64,000 bases of DNA, from contig NZ_VCMV01000003.1 in NCBI RefSeq assembly GCF_008757455.1, positions 240,312 through 304,311 of the forward strand, written 5' to 3'. Shown piece after piece: positions 43,928 to 52,644 of the stretch. This DNA is from Microvirga brassicacearum. Its GTDB lineage: Bacteria; Pseudomonadota; Alphaproteobacteria; Rhizobiales; Beijerinckiaceae. The translations under genes and the position numbers were made by a program. Within the stretch, counting starts at the first letter, position 1. Each line of letters opens with the position of its first letter. The notes below the pieces were generated by a model. The model saw nothing but the letters and a program-made list of their open reading frames with translations, ran no database searches and was not told the origin of the DNA.

Positions 43928-44980
43928 ATGAATGATATGAGCCTTCGTCCCGCGCCTGCTCCGGCGATGACCTCCGCCGAGGCGCTCCATCCGAAGGAGA
44001 GGCGCTCGCGCCGCTTCGCTTGGATCGGGATGGCGGCAAGCCTGATCCTGTTCTCCGCTTCCCTCGTGGTCCTCTGGCACGTGGTGTCGGGAATCGACGT
44101 GGACGAGCTCAAGACCGCCTTTACGGCGGCAAGCCTCCGGCAGATCGGCCTCGCCATCCTGCTCACGGCGGTCAGCTACAGCCTGCTCACCTGCTATGAC
44201 GCGATCGCGCTGCGGCAAATCAAGGTCCACATCCCCTATCGCACGACTGCGCTGGCATCCTTTACCAGCTACGCGGTCAGCTTCACCCTCGGCTTTCCCC
44301 TGCTGACGGCTGGCACCGTCCGCTACTGGATCTACGCGCCGCGTGGATTAAGTGCAGGCCGGGTCGCTAGCTTGACCGTGATTGCCGGGGTGACCTTCTG
44401 GCTCGGCATGGCGCTGGTGCTCGCCTGGAGCATGATCCGGCAGGCGGACGAGGTCGCGAGCCTTGTCTACACGAATATCTGGATCAACCAGCTCGTCGGT
44501 CTGATCGCGGCGATCCTCGTGGTTGGCTATCTCGGCTGGGTCTCTCTTAAGCGCCGCGCCGTCAAGATTCAGGGCTGGCGGCTCGAATTGCCGGGATTCC
44601 GGCTGACGGTCGCGCAGATGCTGATCGGAGCCGCCGACGTTTGCGCAGGCGCGGCTGTTTTGTTCGTGCTGTTGCCGGGCGGCCATAATATCGGGTTCGA
44701 GACGTTCGTGGCGATCTACATCTTTGCCGTGATGCTGGGCGTGGCGAGCCATGCTCCCGGGGGGCTCGGCGTCTTCGAGGCCACGATCCTCCTGGCCCTC
44801 TCCAGCTACCCGCGTGAGCCTGTGCTCGGAGCGTTGCTGCTTTACCGCCTCTGCTATTATCTGGTGCCGTTCGTCGTCGCGCTGGCCTTCCTCGGCGCCT
44901 ATGAAATCCGCAACCGGATCAAATCCTCGAGGGCGGCCTTTACCGAAAGCGAGGACCAGGGGGAGACCGAGGCCGTCTAG
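43928..44980 (+). CDS. Lysylphosphatidylglycerol synthase TM-like (UPF0104/YbhN-type) membrane protein
   Basis: The product of about 350 residues has seven or eight hydrophobic helices and text typical of the membrane half of MprF-like proteins: 'ALASFTSYAVSFTLGFPLLTAGTVRYWIYAPRGLS' and 'GVASHAPGGLGVFEATILLAL'. The cytosolic synthase domain is absent, so a lipid flippase-like or unknown membrane role is more likely than lysyl-PG synthesis. The start is unsure: in-frame ATGs occur at 43868, 43928 and 43937, none with a good binding site. It lies 65 bases upstream of phoR on the same strand. Confidence 0.78.
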   Translation: MNDMSLRPAPAPAMTSAEALHPKERRSRRFAWIGMAASLILFSASLVVLWHVVSGIDVDELKTAFTAASLRQIGLAILLTAVSYSLLTCYDAIALRQIKVHIPYRTTALASFTSYAVSFTLGFPLLTAGTVRYWIYAPRGLSAGRVASLTVIAGVTFWLGMALVLAWSMIRQADEVASLVYTNIWINQLVGLIAAILVVGYLGWVSLKRRAVKIQGWRLELPGFRLTVAQMLIGAADVCAGAAVLFVLLPGGHNIGFETFVAIYIFAVMLGVASHAPGGLGVFEATILLALSSYPREPVLGALLLYRLCYYLVPFVVALAFLGAYEIRNRIKSSRAAFTESEDQGETEAV

Positions 44981-45045
44981 CGCCGGATGACTCTTCTCCC
45001 GTTGCGCTCTAGATAGTTCCTGTCCTCCCGCGCAACCCAACGGAT

Positions 45046-46347
45046 ATGACCGAAATCACCGAGAACGGCGAGGCCAACAATCCGCAACGTGCCGATACCG
45101 CACGCGCGTTGGCGGCGCGAAGCGCTGCGTTGGCCGGACTGGTGGTGCTGGCAACCGCGGCTGCGCTGGGCCAGTTCAGCCTGTGGCTGGTGCTCGCCAG
45201 CATCGTTGCAGTCGCCCTGAGCGCGGTCCTCGCGCCCAAAAGGCGGATAGGCGCGGCGCTCCGGACAGTGTCCGACGCCGCGGTACGAAGCCCCGGCGTT
45301 GCAGATGCCGTCCTGGCGCATATTCCCGACCCGGTCATTCTCGTGGACCAACGCGCGATCGTCGTGGAGGCCAACGACGCTGCCCGCCTTCTGGTGCCCG
45401 GCTTGAAATTGGGGCATCCGCTGTCATTCGCGCTCCGCAGCCCCGTCGTGCTTGACGGGATCGACGCGGTGCTGTCCTCGAGAGAGCCCTTGCGGGTGGA
45501 ATATTCGGAGCACGTCCCGACCGAGCGCACCTTCGAGGTCCATATCGGCCCGCTGCGGACGCAGGCGAAAGACCTTAAAGGTCAATTCGGAGTGGTCCTG
45601 TTCTTCCGGGATCTGACCTCCGCTCGCCGCCTGGAAGCGATGCGGACCGATTTCGTCGCCAATGCCAGCCATGAGTTGCGAACCCCTTTGGCGTCGCTTC
45701 TCGGTTTCGTCGAGACGCTGCAGGGGCCGGCGAGAAACGACGCAACGGCGCGAGAGCGCTTTCTCGACATCATGCGGCAGCAGGCCCAGCGCATGACGCG
45801 GCTGATCGATGACCTGCTGTCCCTTTCGCGGATTGAAATGCGCCTTCACGTCCACCCGACGACGACCGTCGATCTGGTGGCGATCGCGTCGCATATGGTC
45901 GAGGCGTTGACGTCGCTTGCGAAGGATCGCGGCGTGACGCTTCGCGCGGAACTGCCCTCAGGCCAGGTTCTGGTCCTCGGAGACCGGGATGAACTTCTTC
46001 GGCTGCTGGAAAACCTGATCACCAATGCGGTGAAGTACGGGGAGGGGGGCGGGAAGGTCGACATCTCCCTGTTGGAGGCCGACGCGGTTGGCGGCGGGCA
46101 TCGGGCCGTTCTGAGCGTGCGGGATTACGGTCCCGGGATTGCTCCCGAGCATCTACCGCGCCTCACCGAACGCTTCTACCGCGTCGATGTGGAACAGAGC
46201 CGCGAGAAGGGCGGCACCGGCCTCGGACTTGCAATCGTCAAGCACATCGTCAACCGCCACCGCGGCACGCTTGAAATCGAGAGCGAGCCGGGAGCAGGTG
46301 CGCGCTTTACCGTCACGCTTCCGCGGATTGCGAGCAGTCCGCCCTGA
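45046..46347 (+). CDS. phoR: Phosphate regulon sensor histidine kinase
   Basis: The 433-residue inner-membrane kinase senses phosphate status through the Pst-PhoU complex. Two close hydrophobic helices (about 25-62) form the anchor, followed by a PAS domain (about 88-190, 'HIPDPVILVDQRAIVVEANDAARLL'). The HisKA acceptor is in 'FVANASHELRTPLASLLGFVETLQGPAR', and the ATPase has 'LLRLLENLITNAVKYGEGGG', 'VRDYGPGIAPEHLPRLTERFYRVD' and 'GGTGLGLAIVKHIV'. It is first in the phoR-pstSCAB-phoU-phoB cluster; its partner PhoB is at the other end. Confidence 0.92.
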   Translation: MTEITENGEANNPQRADTARALAARSAALAGLVVLATAAALGQFSLWLVLASIVAVALSAVLAPKRRIGAALRTVSDAAVRSPGVADAVLAHIPDPVILVDQRAIVVEANDAARLLVPGLKLGHPLSFALRSPVVLDGIDAVLSSREPLRVEYSEHVPTERTFEVHIGPLRTQAKDLKGQFGVVLFFRDLTSARRLEAMRTDFVANASHELRTPLASLLGFVETLQGPARNDATARERFLDIMRQQAQRMTRLIDDLLSLSRIEMRLHVHPTTTVDLVAIASHMVEALTSLAKDRGVTLRAELPSGQVLVLGDRDELLRLLENLITNAVKYGEGGGKVDISLLEADAVGGGHRAVLSVRDYGPGIAPEHLPRLTERFYRVDVEQSREKGGTGLGLAIVKHIVNRHRGTLEIESEPGAGARFTVTLPRIASSPP

Positions 46348-46364
46348 ACCATCTGACGGTCCGG

Positions 46365-46393
46365 CTGTCATGGAACTGTCATTTAACTGTCGT
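46365..46393 (+). promoter_or_regulatory. PHO box array upstream of pstS
   Basis: Three copies of the PhoB half-site occur at exact 11-base spacing: CTGTCAT (46365-46371), CTGTCAT (46376-46382) and CTGTCGT (46387-46393), separated by A/T-rich tetramers. The first two form a near-consensus PHO box. It lies 95 bases before the pstS start, in the 141-base gap after phoR. Confidence 0.92.
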
Positions 46394-46488
46394 AGACCCG
46401 ACATCCAGAGCCCGTACCTGTCCGATGCGTTCCGGGTTTCGCTGACATTCGAGCGATCCGTCCGCTTCTGTGAACAAGGAGATGTCTC

Positions 46489-47532
46489 GTGAAACTTCTA
46501 TCCTTCGCCTTCGCGGCTGGCCTCACCGTCGCCTCTTTCTCGACTGCCGCCACAGCTGCCGAAATCACCGGCGCGGGCGCGACTTTTCCGTTCCCGATCT
46601 ATGCAAAGTGGGCTGAAGCCTACAAGAAGGACACCAACAACAGCCTGAACTATCAGTCGATCGGCTCGAGCGGCGGCATCCGCCAGATCCGCGCCAAGAC
46701 GGTGGATTTCGGCGCGACTGACGCTCCGCTCAAGGGCGAGGAACTTGAAAAGGACGGCTTCGTCCAGTTCCCGATGGTCATGGGTGGCGTTGTTGCGGTC
46801 TATAACGTTCAGGGCGTGCCATCCGGCAAGCTCAAGCTGACCGGCGACATCTTGGCCGACATCTTCAACGGCAAGATCACCAAATGGAACGACGCTCGGA
46901 TCGCGAAGACCAACGAGGGCGTGACGCTTCCCGAGGGGACGATCACCCCGGTCTACCGCTCCGACGGATCGGGGACCACCAGCGTGTTCACCACTTACCT
47001 GTCGCAGGTCTCGGAGCCCTGGAAGAGCGGCCCCGGCGCCGGCGCTTCGGTTCAGTGGCCCATCGGGCAGGGCGGCAAGGGCAACGAGGGTGTCGCCGCG
47101 CTCGTCAAGCAGGTGCCGAACGCCATCGGCTATGTGGAATATGCCTACGCCAAGCAGAACAGCATCCCGTTTGCGCAGCTTCAGAACAAGAGCGGCAAGT
47201 TCGTCGCTCCTGAGGCGAAGACCTTCCAGGCGGCTGCGGCCGGCGCGGATTGGAAATCGGCGCCAGGTTATGGCATCTCGCTGACCAACCAGACCGGCGA
47301 CGAGGCATGGCCGATCACCGCGCCGACCTTCATCCTCGTGCCGAAGAACCCGGAGAAGCCCGAGCAGGTCGCGGAAGCGCTCAAGTTCTTCGATTGGTCG
47401 TTCAAGAACGGCGATCAAATGGCCCTCGAACTCGACTACGTGCCGCTGCCGGCTCAAGTGAAGGACGCCGTCCGTGCGACCTGGGCGAGCGACATCAAGG
47501 ACAAGTCGGGCCAGTTGGTCTTCAAGAAGTAA
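46489..47532 (+). CDS. pstS: Phosphate ABC transporter, periplasmic binding protein
   Basis: The 347-residue product carries a signal peptide (about 1-24) and the phosphate-binding fold. 'ITGAGATFPFPIYAKWAEAY' begins the mature protein; 'SIGSSGGIRQIRAKTVDFGATDAPL' and 'YRSDGSGTTSVFTTYLSQV' hold the phosphate-contacting Ser, Thr, Asp and Arg residues. It starts with GTG, with AAGGAG about nine bases upstream. It is first of the PHO-box-controlled pst operon, 33 bases before pstC, and should be strongly induced by phosphate starvation. Confidence 0.95.
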   Translation: MKLLSFAFAAGLTVASFSTAATAAEITGAGATFPFPIYAKWAEAYKKDTNNSLNYQSIGSSGGIRQIRAKTVDFGATDAPLKGEELEKDGFVQFPMVMGGVVAVYNVQGVPSGKLKLTGDILADIFNGKITKWNDARIAKTNEGVTLPEGTITPVYRSDGSGTTSVFTTYLSQVSEPWKSGPGAGASVQWPIGQGGKGNEGVAALVKQVPNAIGYVEYAYAKQNSIPFAQLQNKSGKFVAPEAKTFQAAAAGADWKSAPGYGISLTNQTGDEAWPITAPTFILVPKNPEKPEQVAEALKFFDWSFKNGDQMALELDYVPLPAQVKDAVRATWASDIKDKSGQLVFKK

Positions 47533-47565
47533 CGCAACGCCTCTCGGAAAGAATCGGATCGGCGG

Positions 47566-48540
47566 ATGGTAGCTCTCTCGCAAGAACGTCTCGTCTCGAG
47601 CATGAGAACTCCTGTCCGCCGCTCGCCGCCGAGGACCTTCGACCATGTCTTCCGCATCGCGAGCCTCGGGTCGGCGCTGCTGGTGTTGATCGTGCTCGCG
47701 GGCATTCTCGGCTCGATGATTTACGGCGGTCTACCTGCCTTTCGCGAATTTGGCTTCGGCTTCATCACCTCGAGCGTGTGGGATGTGCAGCGGGACCAGT
47801 ACGGCGCATGGGTCGCCGTCATCGGCACGCTCACGACGGCGCTCGTCGCGCTGGTGATCGGTGTTCCCGTCTCGCTCGGCATCGCCATCTTCCTGACGCA
47901 GCTTTGCCCGCCCTGGCTCAAGCGGCCGGTCGCCACCACAATCGAATTGCTCGCCGCCGTGCCGAGCATCATCTACGGCATGTGGGGCCTGTTCGTCTTC
48001 GCACCGCTCTTCGCGAGGTTTGTCCAGATTCCCGTCTCCAAGCTCGTTGAAGGCATTCCGATCATCGGAACCATTCTGTACGCGAGCGTGCCGTCCGGCG
48101 TGGGCATTCTGACTGCCGGCATCATCCTTGCGGTGATGATCATTCCCTTTGTTGCCTCCATTACGCGTGACATTTTCGACCAGATCCCGCCGGTGCTGCG
48201 CGAGAGCGCTTACGGCATCGGCTGCACTACGTGGGAAGTGGTCCGTCACGTGCTTCTGCCACAGGCGGGGGTCAGCATCATCGGCGCAATCATGCTGGGC
48301 CTGGGACGCGCGCTCGGAGAAACGATGGCGGTCACCTTCGTGGTCGGCAACGCCAACCGGCTCTCGGCATCTCTCTTCGATCCCGGCTCGACCATCGCGT
48401 CGCGCATCGCCAATGAATTTAACGAAGCGCTTGGTCTTCAGCTCAACGCGCTGATGGCACTGGGCTGCATCCTATTTCTCGTGACATTCATCGTTCTCGT
48501 GGCGGCGCGCCTTCTCATCGCCCGCGTCAACGCCCGGTAG
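47566..48540 (+). CDS. pstC: Phosphate ABC transporter, permease PstC
   Basis: The 324-residue inner-membrane permease has six hydrophobic helices and the binding-protein-dependent transport motif 'LRESAYGIGCTTWEVVRHVLLPQAG' (EAA loop). 'LLAAVPSIIYGMWGLFVFAP' and 'GRALGETMAVTFVVGN' are typical of PstC. It pairs with PstA to form the phosphate channel. Length is standard and it is nine bases from pstA. Confidence 0.95.
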   Translation: MVALSQERLVSSMRTPVRRSPPRTFDHVFRIASLGSALLVLIVLAGILGSMIYGGLPAFREFGFGFITSSVWDVQRDQYGAWVAVIGTLTTALVALVIGVPVSLGIAIFLTQLCPPWLKRPVATTIELLAAVPSIIYGMWGLFVFAPLFARFVQIPVSKLVEGIPIIGTILYASVPSGVGILTAGIILAVMIIPFVASITRDIFDQIPPVLRESAYGIGCTTWEVVRHVLLPQAGVSIIGAIMLGLGRALGETMAVTFVVGNANRLSASLFDPGSTIASRIANEFNEALGLQLNALMALGCILFLVTFIVLVAARLLIARVNAR

Positions 48541-48549
48541 GAGTCGACG

Positions 48550-49440
48550 ATGGATATCGCCCAGAACATCAGCATGGCGACGCCGAAGGCCTGGGGCCGC
48601 GTGCGCCGGAGCCGCTATCTGGCGGATCGCGCCCTCAAGATAATTTGCGCGCTGTTCACCCTCATCGGCGCCTTCGTGCTCGGATGGATCCTGTTGATGC
48701 TCATCGTCGAGGGGATCAGCGGCTTCTCGCCCGCCTTGTTCACTCAGACGACTCCCGGCCCGGGCACGCAGGGTGGCGGCATCGCAAACGCACTCGTCGG
48801 CAGCCTGATCCTGACGTTCCTGGGCATCATCGTCGCAACGCCCGTCGGCGTGTTGGCGGGAACGTATCTGGCTGAGTACGGCAAGGGCTCGAAATTGGCC
48901 GAGCTGATCCGCTTCCTGAACGACATTCTGCTGGCGGCCCCGAGCATTCTCATTGGCCTCTTCGTCTATACGCTCATGGTCCAGCCGATGGGCAGTTACT
49001 CCGGTTGGGCCGGTGGCGTGGCGCTCGCCATCATCGCGGTTCCGGTCATCGTCCGGACGACCGAGGACATGCTGCGCCTCGTTCCCGGATCGCTGCGGGA
49101 AGCGGGGGCGGCTCTGGGCGCGCCGATGTCGACCGTCATCATGCAGGTAAGCTGGCGGGCTGCCCGTGCCGGAATGGTGACGGGCGTCCTTCTCGCCACC
49201 GCGCGCATCGCCGGCGAAACGGCGCCTCTTCTCTTTACCGCGCTGAACAATAATTTCTGGTTCAAAGCGAACCTGATGGGTGGCGTCTCGAACCTGCCGG
49301 TCATGATCTACCAGTTTGCGCTGGCGCCCTATCAGAACTGGCGCGAGCTCGCATGGGCGGGCGCGCTCATCATCACCATATCCATTCTGGCGCTCTCCGT
49401 GGTTGCGCGCCTGATCGTGAAAAAGGACCACGTACGATGA
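48550..49440 (+). CDS. pstA: Phosphate ABC transporter, permease PstA
   Basis: The 296-residue second permease has six hydrophobic helices. Family text is '[37 protein letters not shown]', '[18 protein letters not shown]' and the EAA loop '[31 protein letters not shown]'. '[15 protein letters not shown]' follows. It ends in an ATGA overlap with pstB. A tight ribosome site GTAGGAG precedes its ATG. Confidence 0.95.
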   Translation: MDIAQNISMATPKAWGRVRRSRYLADRALKIICALFTLIGAFVLGWILLMLIVEGISGFSPALFTQTTPGPGTQGGGIANALVGSLILTFLGIIVATPVGVLAGTYLAEYGKGSKLAELIRFLNDILLAAPSILIGLFVYTLMVQPMGSYSGWAGGVALAIIAVPVIVRTTEDMLRLVPGSLREAGAALGAPMSTVIMQVSWRAARAGMVTGVLLATARIAGETAPLLFTALNNNFWFKANLMGGVSNLPVMIYQFALAPYQNWRELAWAGALIITISILALSVVARLIVKKDHVR

Positions 49441-50255
49441 GCCAGATAGCCCTGAACACGAGCAGCGCCATCGGGAGTGCGGCGGCCGCTGATGTCGACG
49501 CGCCGATCCGGATCGCAGTCCGAAACCTCAATTTTCACTACGGCGATGCCATCGCGCTGAAAAACGTCTCGCTGAATTTTCACGACCGTCAGGTCACCGC
49601 CCTGATCGGGCCATCGGGCTGCGGGAAGTCGACGCTGCTTCGCACGTTCAACCGCATCTACAGTCTCTATCCCGAGCAGCGTGCCGATGGCGAAATCCTG
49701 CTCGACGGGCAGAATGTTCTGTCGCCGTCTGTCGATGTGAATGAATTGCGCGCCCGCGTCGGCATGGTGTTCCAGAAGCCGACGCCGTTTCCGATGTCGA
49801 TCTATGACAACATCGCGTTCGGCATTCGACTCTATGAGAACCTGCCCAAATCGGAACTTGATGGTCGCGTCGAGGAAGCGTTGAAGAAGGCGGCATTGTG
49901 GAACGAGGCGAAGGACAAACTGCGCCAGTCGGGCATGGGCCTGTCTGGGGGACAACAGCAGCGTCTTTGCATCGCCCGCACCATTGCGCAGAATCCCGAA
50001 GTGATCCTCCTCGACGAGCCCACCTCCGCGCTCGATCCGATTTCAACCGGCAAGATCGAGGAATTGATCGAGCACCTGCGCGAGGAGTTCACCATCGTGA
50101 TCGTGACCCACAACATGCAGCAGGCGGCGCGGATCTCTCAATTTACAGCCTTCATGTATCTCGGCGAGCTGGTGGAGTTCGGGCCGACGAACAAGATGTT
50201 CATGACGCCGACCAAAAAACAGACGCAAGATTACATCACCGGTCGCTTCGGCTAA
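49437..50255 (+). CDS. pstB: Phosphate ABC transporter, ATPase PstB
   Basis: The 272-residue ATPase is read from the ATG at 49437, which overlaps the pstA stop. It has Walker A '[23 protein letters not shown]', the signature '[19 protein letters not shown]', Walker B '[16 protein letters not shown]' and the switch His in '[15 protein letters not shown]'. '[20 protein letters not shown]' is a PstB hallmark. It energises phosphate uptake and takes part in signalling to PhoR via PhoU, whose gene follows 28 bases later. Confidence 0.96.
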   Translation: MSQIALNTSSAIGSAAAADVDAPIRIAVRNLNFHYGDAIALKNVSLNFHDRQVTALIGPSGCGKSTLLRTFNRIYSLYPEQRADGEILLDGQNVLSPSVDVNELRARVGMVFQKPTPFPMSIYDNIAFGIRLYENLPKSELDGRVEEALKKAALWNEAKDKLRQSGMGLSGGQQQRLCIARTIAQNPEVILLDEPTSALDPISTGKIEELIEHLREEFTIVIVTHNMQQAARISQFTAFMYLGELVEFGPTNKMFMTPTKKQTQDYITGRFG

Positions 50256-50283
50256 CCGACCCTCAGCTTCAACGGAGGCCTCC

Positions 50284-50997
50284 ATGTCGGAGCATATCGT
50301 CAGTTCCTACGACAATGATCTGCAGGGGCTGCGCCGCCGCATCTCCGAGATGGGTGGCATCGCCGAAAAGATGCTCGTCGATGCCATCGCGGCGCTGCTG
50401 CGGGGCGACCTGCCGCTCGCCCAGACCGTGATCGCCTCTGACAGCCGTCTCGACATTCTCCAGCGCGAGATCGAGGAAAGCGCCATTCTGACGATCGCGC
50501 GGCGTCAGCCACTCGCTGTCGACTTGCGCGAGACCATCTCGGCGATCCGCGTCTCGGGCGATGTCGAGCGCATCGGCGACTTGGCGAAGAACATCGCCAA
50601 GCGGGCTCTCGCGATCGGCGGGCAGCTTCAGCCGCAGAAAATTGCCGCGGGTGTCCAGCATATGAGCGATCTGGTTCTTGCCCAACTCAAGGACGTGCTT
50701 GACGCCTATGCCCAGCAGGACACCGTCAAGGCGGTGGATGTCTGGCGCCGCGACGGAGCGATCGATGCGCTCTACACGTCGGTTTTCCGGGAATTGCTGA
50801 CCTACATGATGGAAGATCCGCGCAATATCTCCTTTTGCACCCATCTCCTGTTCTGCGCCAAGAACATTGAGCGCATCGGCGACCACACGACCAATATCGC
50901 CGAAACGGTGCATTACCTCGTGACAGGCGAGAACCTCGCCATCGACCGGCCGAAGAATGACCGCTCGATCGACGCGACCGTCGGGGCTGGAGCCTGA
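50284..50997 (+). CDS. phoU: Phosphate signalling protein PhoU
   Basis: The 237-residue helical protein has two PhoU repeats, with the metal-binding type motifs 'RISGDVERIGDLAKNIAK'-like text ('IRVSGDVERIGDLAKNIAKRAL') in the first and 'LFCAKNIERIGDHTTNIAETVHYL' in the second. It conveys the state of PstSCAB to PhoR and prevents phosphate toxicity. It follows pstB and is two bases from phoB, in the standard alphaproteobacterial order. Confidence 0.95.
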   Translation: MSEHIVSSYDNDLQGLRRRISEMGGIAEKMLVDAIAALLRGDLPLAQTVIASDSRLDILQREIEESAILTIARRQPLAVDLRETISAIRVSGDVERIGDLAKNIAKRALAIGGQLQPQKIAAGVQHMSDLVLAQLKDVLDAYAQQDTVKAVDVWRRDGAIDALYTSVFRELLTYMMEDPRNISFCTHLLFCAKNIERIGDHTTNIAETVHYLVTGENLAIDRPKNDRSIDATVGAGA

Positions 50998-50999
50998 AG

Positions 51000-51701
51000 A
51001 TGGGACCACGCGTTCTGATCGTCGAGGACGAAGAGCCGCTGACATTGCTGCTGCGGTACAATCTCGAGGCCGAAGGCTATGATGTCGACTGCGTCGCACG
51101 GGGCGACGAGGCTGAGATCAGGCTGCGCGAGCAGGTGCCCGATCTGGTGCTCCTGGACTGGATGCTGCCCGGCCTGTCCGGCATTGAACTGTGCCGCCGC
51201 ATCAGGGTCCGGACCGAGACCGAGCGGATGCCGATCATCATGCTGACGGCCCGCGGCGAAGAGGGTGACCGCATCCGCGGTCTTGCCACGGGCGCGGACG
51301 ACTACATCGTCAAGCCGTTCTCCGTTCCCGAGTTGCTGGCCCGCGTTCGTGCGCTCCTGCGCCGCACCAAGCCGACGCATATCGCCAGTCTATTGACGGC
51401 GGGTGATATGGAACTCGACCGGGAAACCCATCGCGCTCGCCGCGAAGGCCGCGAGCTTCATCTCGGGCCGACGGAGTTTCGCCTCCTGGAATTCCTCATG
51501 CGCAGCCCCGGGCGCGTCTTCAGCCGCGAGCATCTGCTCAATGCGGTGTGGGGACATGACGTTTATATCGACGAGCGCACGGTGGATGTTCATGTGGGCC
51601 GCTTGCGCAAGGCCATCAGTCTGCCGCGCAAGCCGGACCCGATCCGGACGGTGCGTGGGGCCGGTTATTCGTTCGACGAAACCTTCGCCCGGAGCGAATA
51701 A
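51000..51701 (+). CDS. phoB: Phosphate regulon response regulator
   Basis: The 233-residue OmpR-class regulator has a receiver domain (1-120) with acidic pocket 'VEDEEPL', the phosphorylated Asp in 'LVLLDWMLPGLSG' and the Lys in 'DYIVKPFSVPELLARVRALLRR'. A winged-helix DNA-binding domain follows (about 130-230: 'LGPTEFRLLEFLMRSPGRVFSREHLLNAVWG', 'RTVDVHVGRLRKAI'). It would bind the PHO boxes at 46365-46393. The last gene of the cluster; a convergent hairpin at 51717-51742 follows. Confidence 0.95.
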   Translation: MGPRVLIVEDEEPLTLLLRYNLEAEGYDVDCVARGDEAEIRLREQVPDLVLLDWMLPGLSGIELCRRIRVRTETERMPIIMLTARGEEGDRIRGLATGADDYIVKPFSVPELLARVRALLRRTKPTHIASLLTAGDMELDRETHRARREGRELHLGPTEFRLLEFLMRSPGRVFSREHLLNAVWGHDVYIDERTVDVHVGRLRKAISLPRKPDPIRTVRGAGYSFDETFARSE

Positions 51702-51716
51702 CATCCGGCACGGTTT

Positions 51717-51742
51717 GGAGGCAGGCGCTTTCGCCTGTCTCC
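51717..51742. terminator. Hairpin between convergent phoB and gcrA
   Basis: GGAG-GCAGGCG pairs with CGCCTG-TCTCC around a CTTT loop, with one mismatch. It lies 15 bases after the phoB stop and 8 bases before the gcrA stop. There is no T run, so it is a probable bidirectional but weak terminator. Confidence 0.55.
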
Positions 51743-51750
51743 GCCGCTCA

Positions 51751-52278
51751 TCAGCCGCGCGCGAATTTCCGCTCGCGCTTGCGATCTGCGACGGGCTGGT
51801 AGGCGACGCGCGCGTGATGGTCGCAATAAGGAAGGCCGGTGATCGAATGCGCGCCACAGAAGCGGAACTCCGCCTTGGTCGGATCCCCCATCGGCCAACG
51901 GCACATGGACTCGCGCAATTCCATGATCGTAACGCGCTCCGATACCGGGATCGCGAGATCGTCGCCCGCAGGGAGCATTGGTTCCACGTGGATGACGGGC
52001 GCGCGCGGAACCGGCGCCATGATCACATTGGTGCGATTCTGTGGCGGAATGGCAACGGGAGCGCTGGGAGCACGAGCGGCCTTGCGGGGACGCTGTTCTG
52101 CGGCGGCCTTATCCTTGGCGCGGCCGGAGAGTCCGAGACGATGCACTTTGCCGATCACAGCGTTGCGGGTCACGTTGCCCAGCTCGGTGGCGATTTGGCT
52201 CGCGCTCAAGCCATCGGTCCAGAGCTTCTTGAGAAGCTCCACTCTCTCGTCTGTCCAGCTGATGCCCGCGTCTGTCAT
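51751..52278 (-). CDS. gcrA: Cell cycle regulator GcrA
   Basis: The 175-residue product is the sigma-70-associated transcription factor that responds to methylated GANTC sites in Alphaproteobacteria. The N-terminal DNA-binding helix-turn-helix is 'ISWTDERVELLKKLWTDGLSASQIATELGNVTRNAVIGKVHRLGL'. After a Pro/Ala linker comes the sigma-interacting end 'CRWPMGDPTKAEFRFCGAHSITGLPYCDHHARVAYQP'. The ATG at 52278 fits the family start; GGAAGG lies ten bases upstream, and an extra in-frame ATG at 52296 is less likely. Its upstream region carries several GANTC sites. Confidence 0.95.
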   Translation of the reverse strand: MTDAGISWTDERVELLKKLWTDGLSASQIATELGNVTRNAVIGKVHRLGLSGRAKDKAAAEQRPRKAARAPSAPVAIPPQNRTNVIMAPVPRAPVIHVEPMLPAGDDLAIPVSERVTIMELRESMCRWPMGDPTKAEFRFCGAHSITGLPYCDHHARVAYQPVADRKRERKFARG

Positions 52279-52533
52279 GTTTTTACTGCCTTCCATCGGG
52301 GCCGCTTATGAGCCGGATTGAATCCCTTATGCTGCGCGGACAAAGGTGTGACCGCGTCGCGAGGATCTCTCCTGGGGTGAAAGCCGCCGCACGAATGTCG
52401 TACTCGACGGCCCCGAAGTTACTAGATCGGTGGACTCCGACGCAAGAGTCCCCGGACAAGGGGGGCCGTTTTCCCCAGGGATCTCATCTTGCCGGAATTT
52501 CGACAATCGATGGTTTAGATCATTTCTCTTGAA
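52279..52533. other. gcrA-argD intergenic region with GANTC sites
   Basis: No gene is supported between 52279 and 52644. GANTC occurs at 52320-52324, 52433-52437, 52446-52450 and 52558-52562. About one to two would be expected by chance in a gap this size. These are CcrM methylation targets and potential GcrA contact points for the divergent gcrA and argD promoters. Confidence 0.5.
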
Positions 52534-52561
52534 TTGACAGCGTTGTAACGCACATTAGAAT
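52534..52561 (+). promoter_or_regulatory. Sigma-70-type promoter of the argD operon
   Basis: TTGACA at 52534-52539 and TAGAAT at 52556-52561 are separated by 16 bases. A GANTC site (GAATC, 52558-52562) overlaps the -10 element. Transcription would begin near 52568, so the hairpin at 52571 would form the 5' end of the mRNA. Confidence 0.6.
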
Positions 52562-52570
52562 CCTTAGCTT

Positions 52571-52601
52571 GCCGCCTCTCCATTGGGCGGCGCTTTCTTT
52601 T
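52571..52601 (+). terminator. Leader hairpin with T-rich tract before argD (attenuator-like)
   Basis: GCCGCC (52571-52576) pairs with GGCGGC (52586-52591) and is followed by a T-rich tract (CTTTCTTTTC). It lies between the predicted argD promoter and the argD start at 52645. It could be a terminator for earlier transcription or a 5' stabilising or attenuating hairpin. Confidence 0.5.
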
Positions 52602-52644
52602 CTGGCTCGATGTGATTTTGGGCCTACCAGGCGGAGACCATCCT

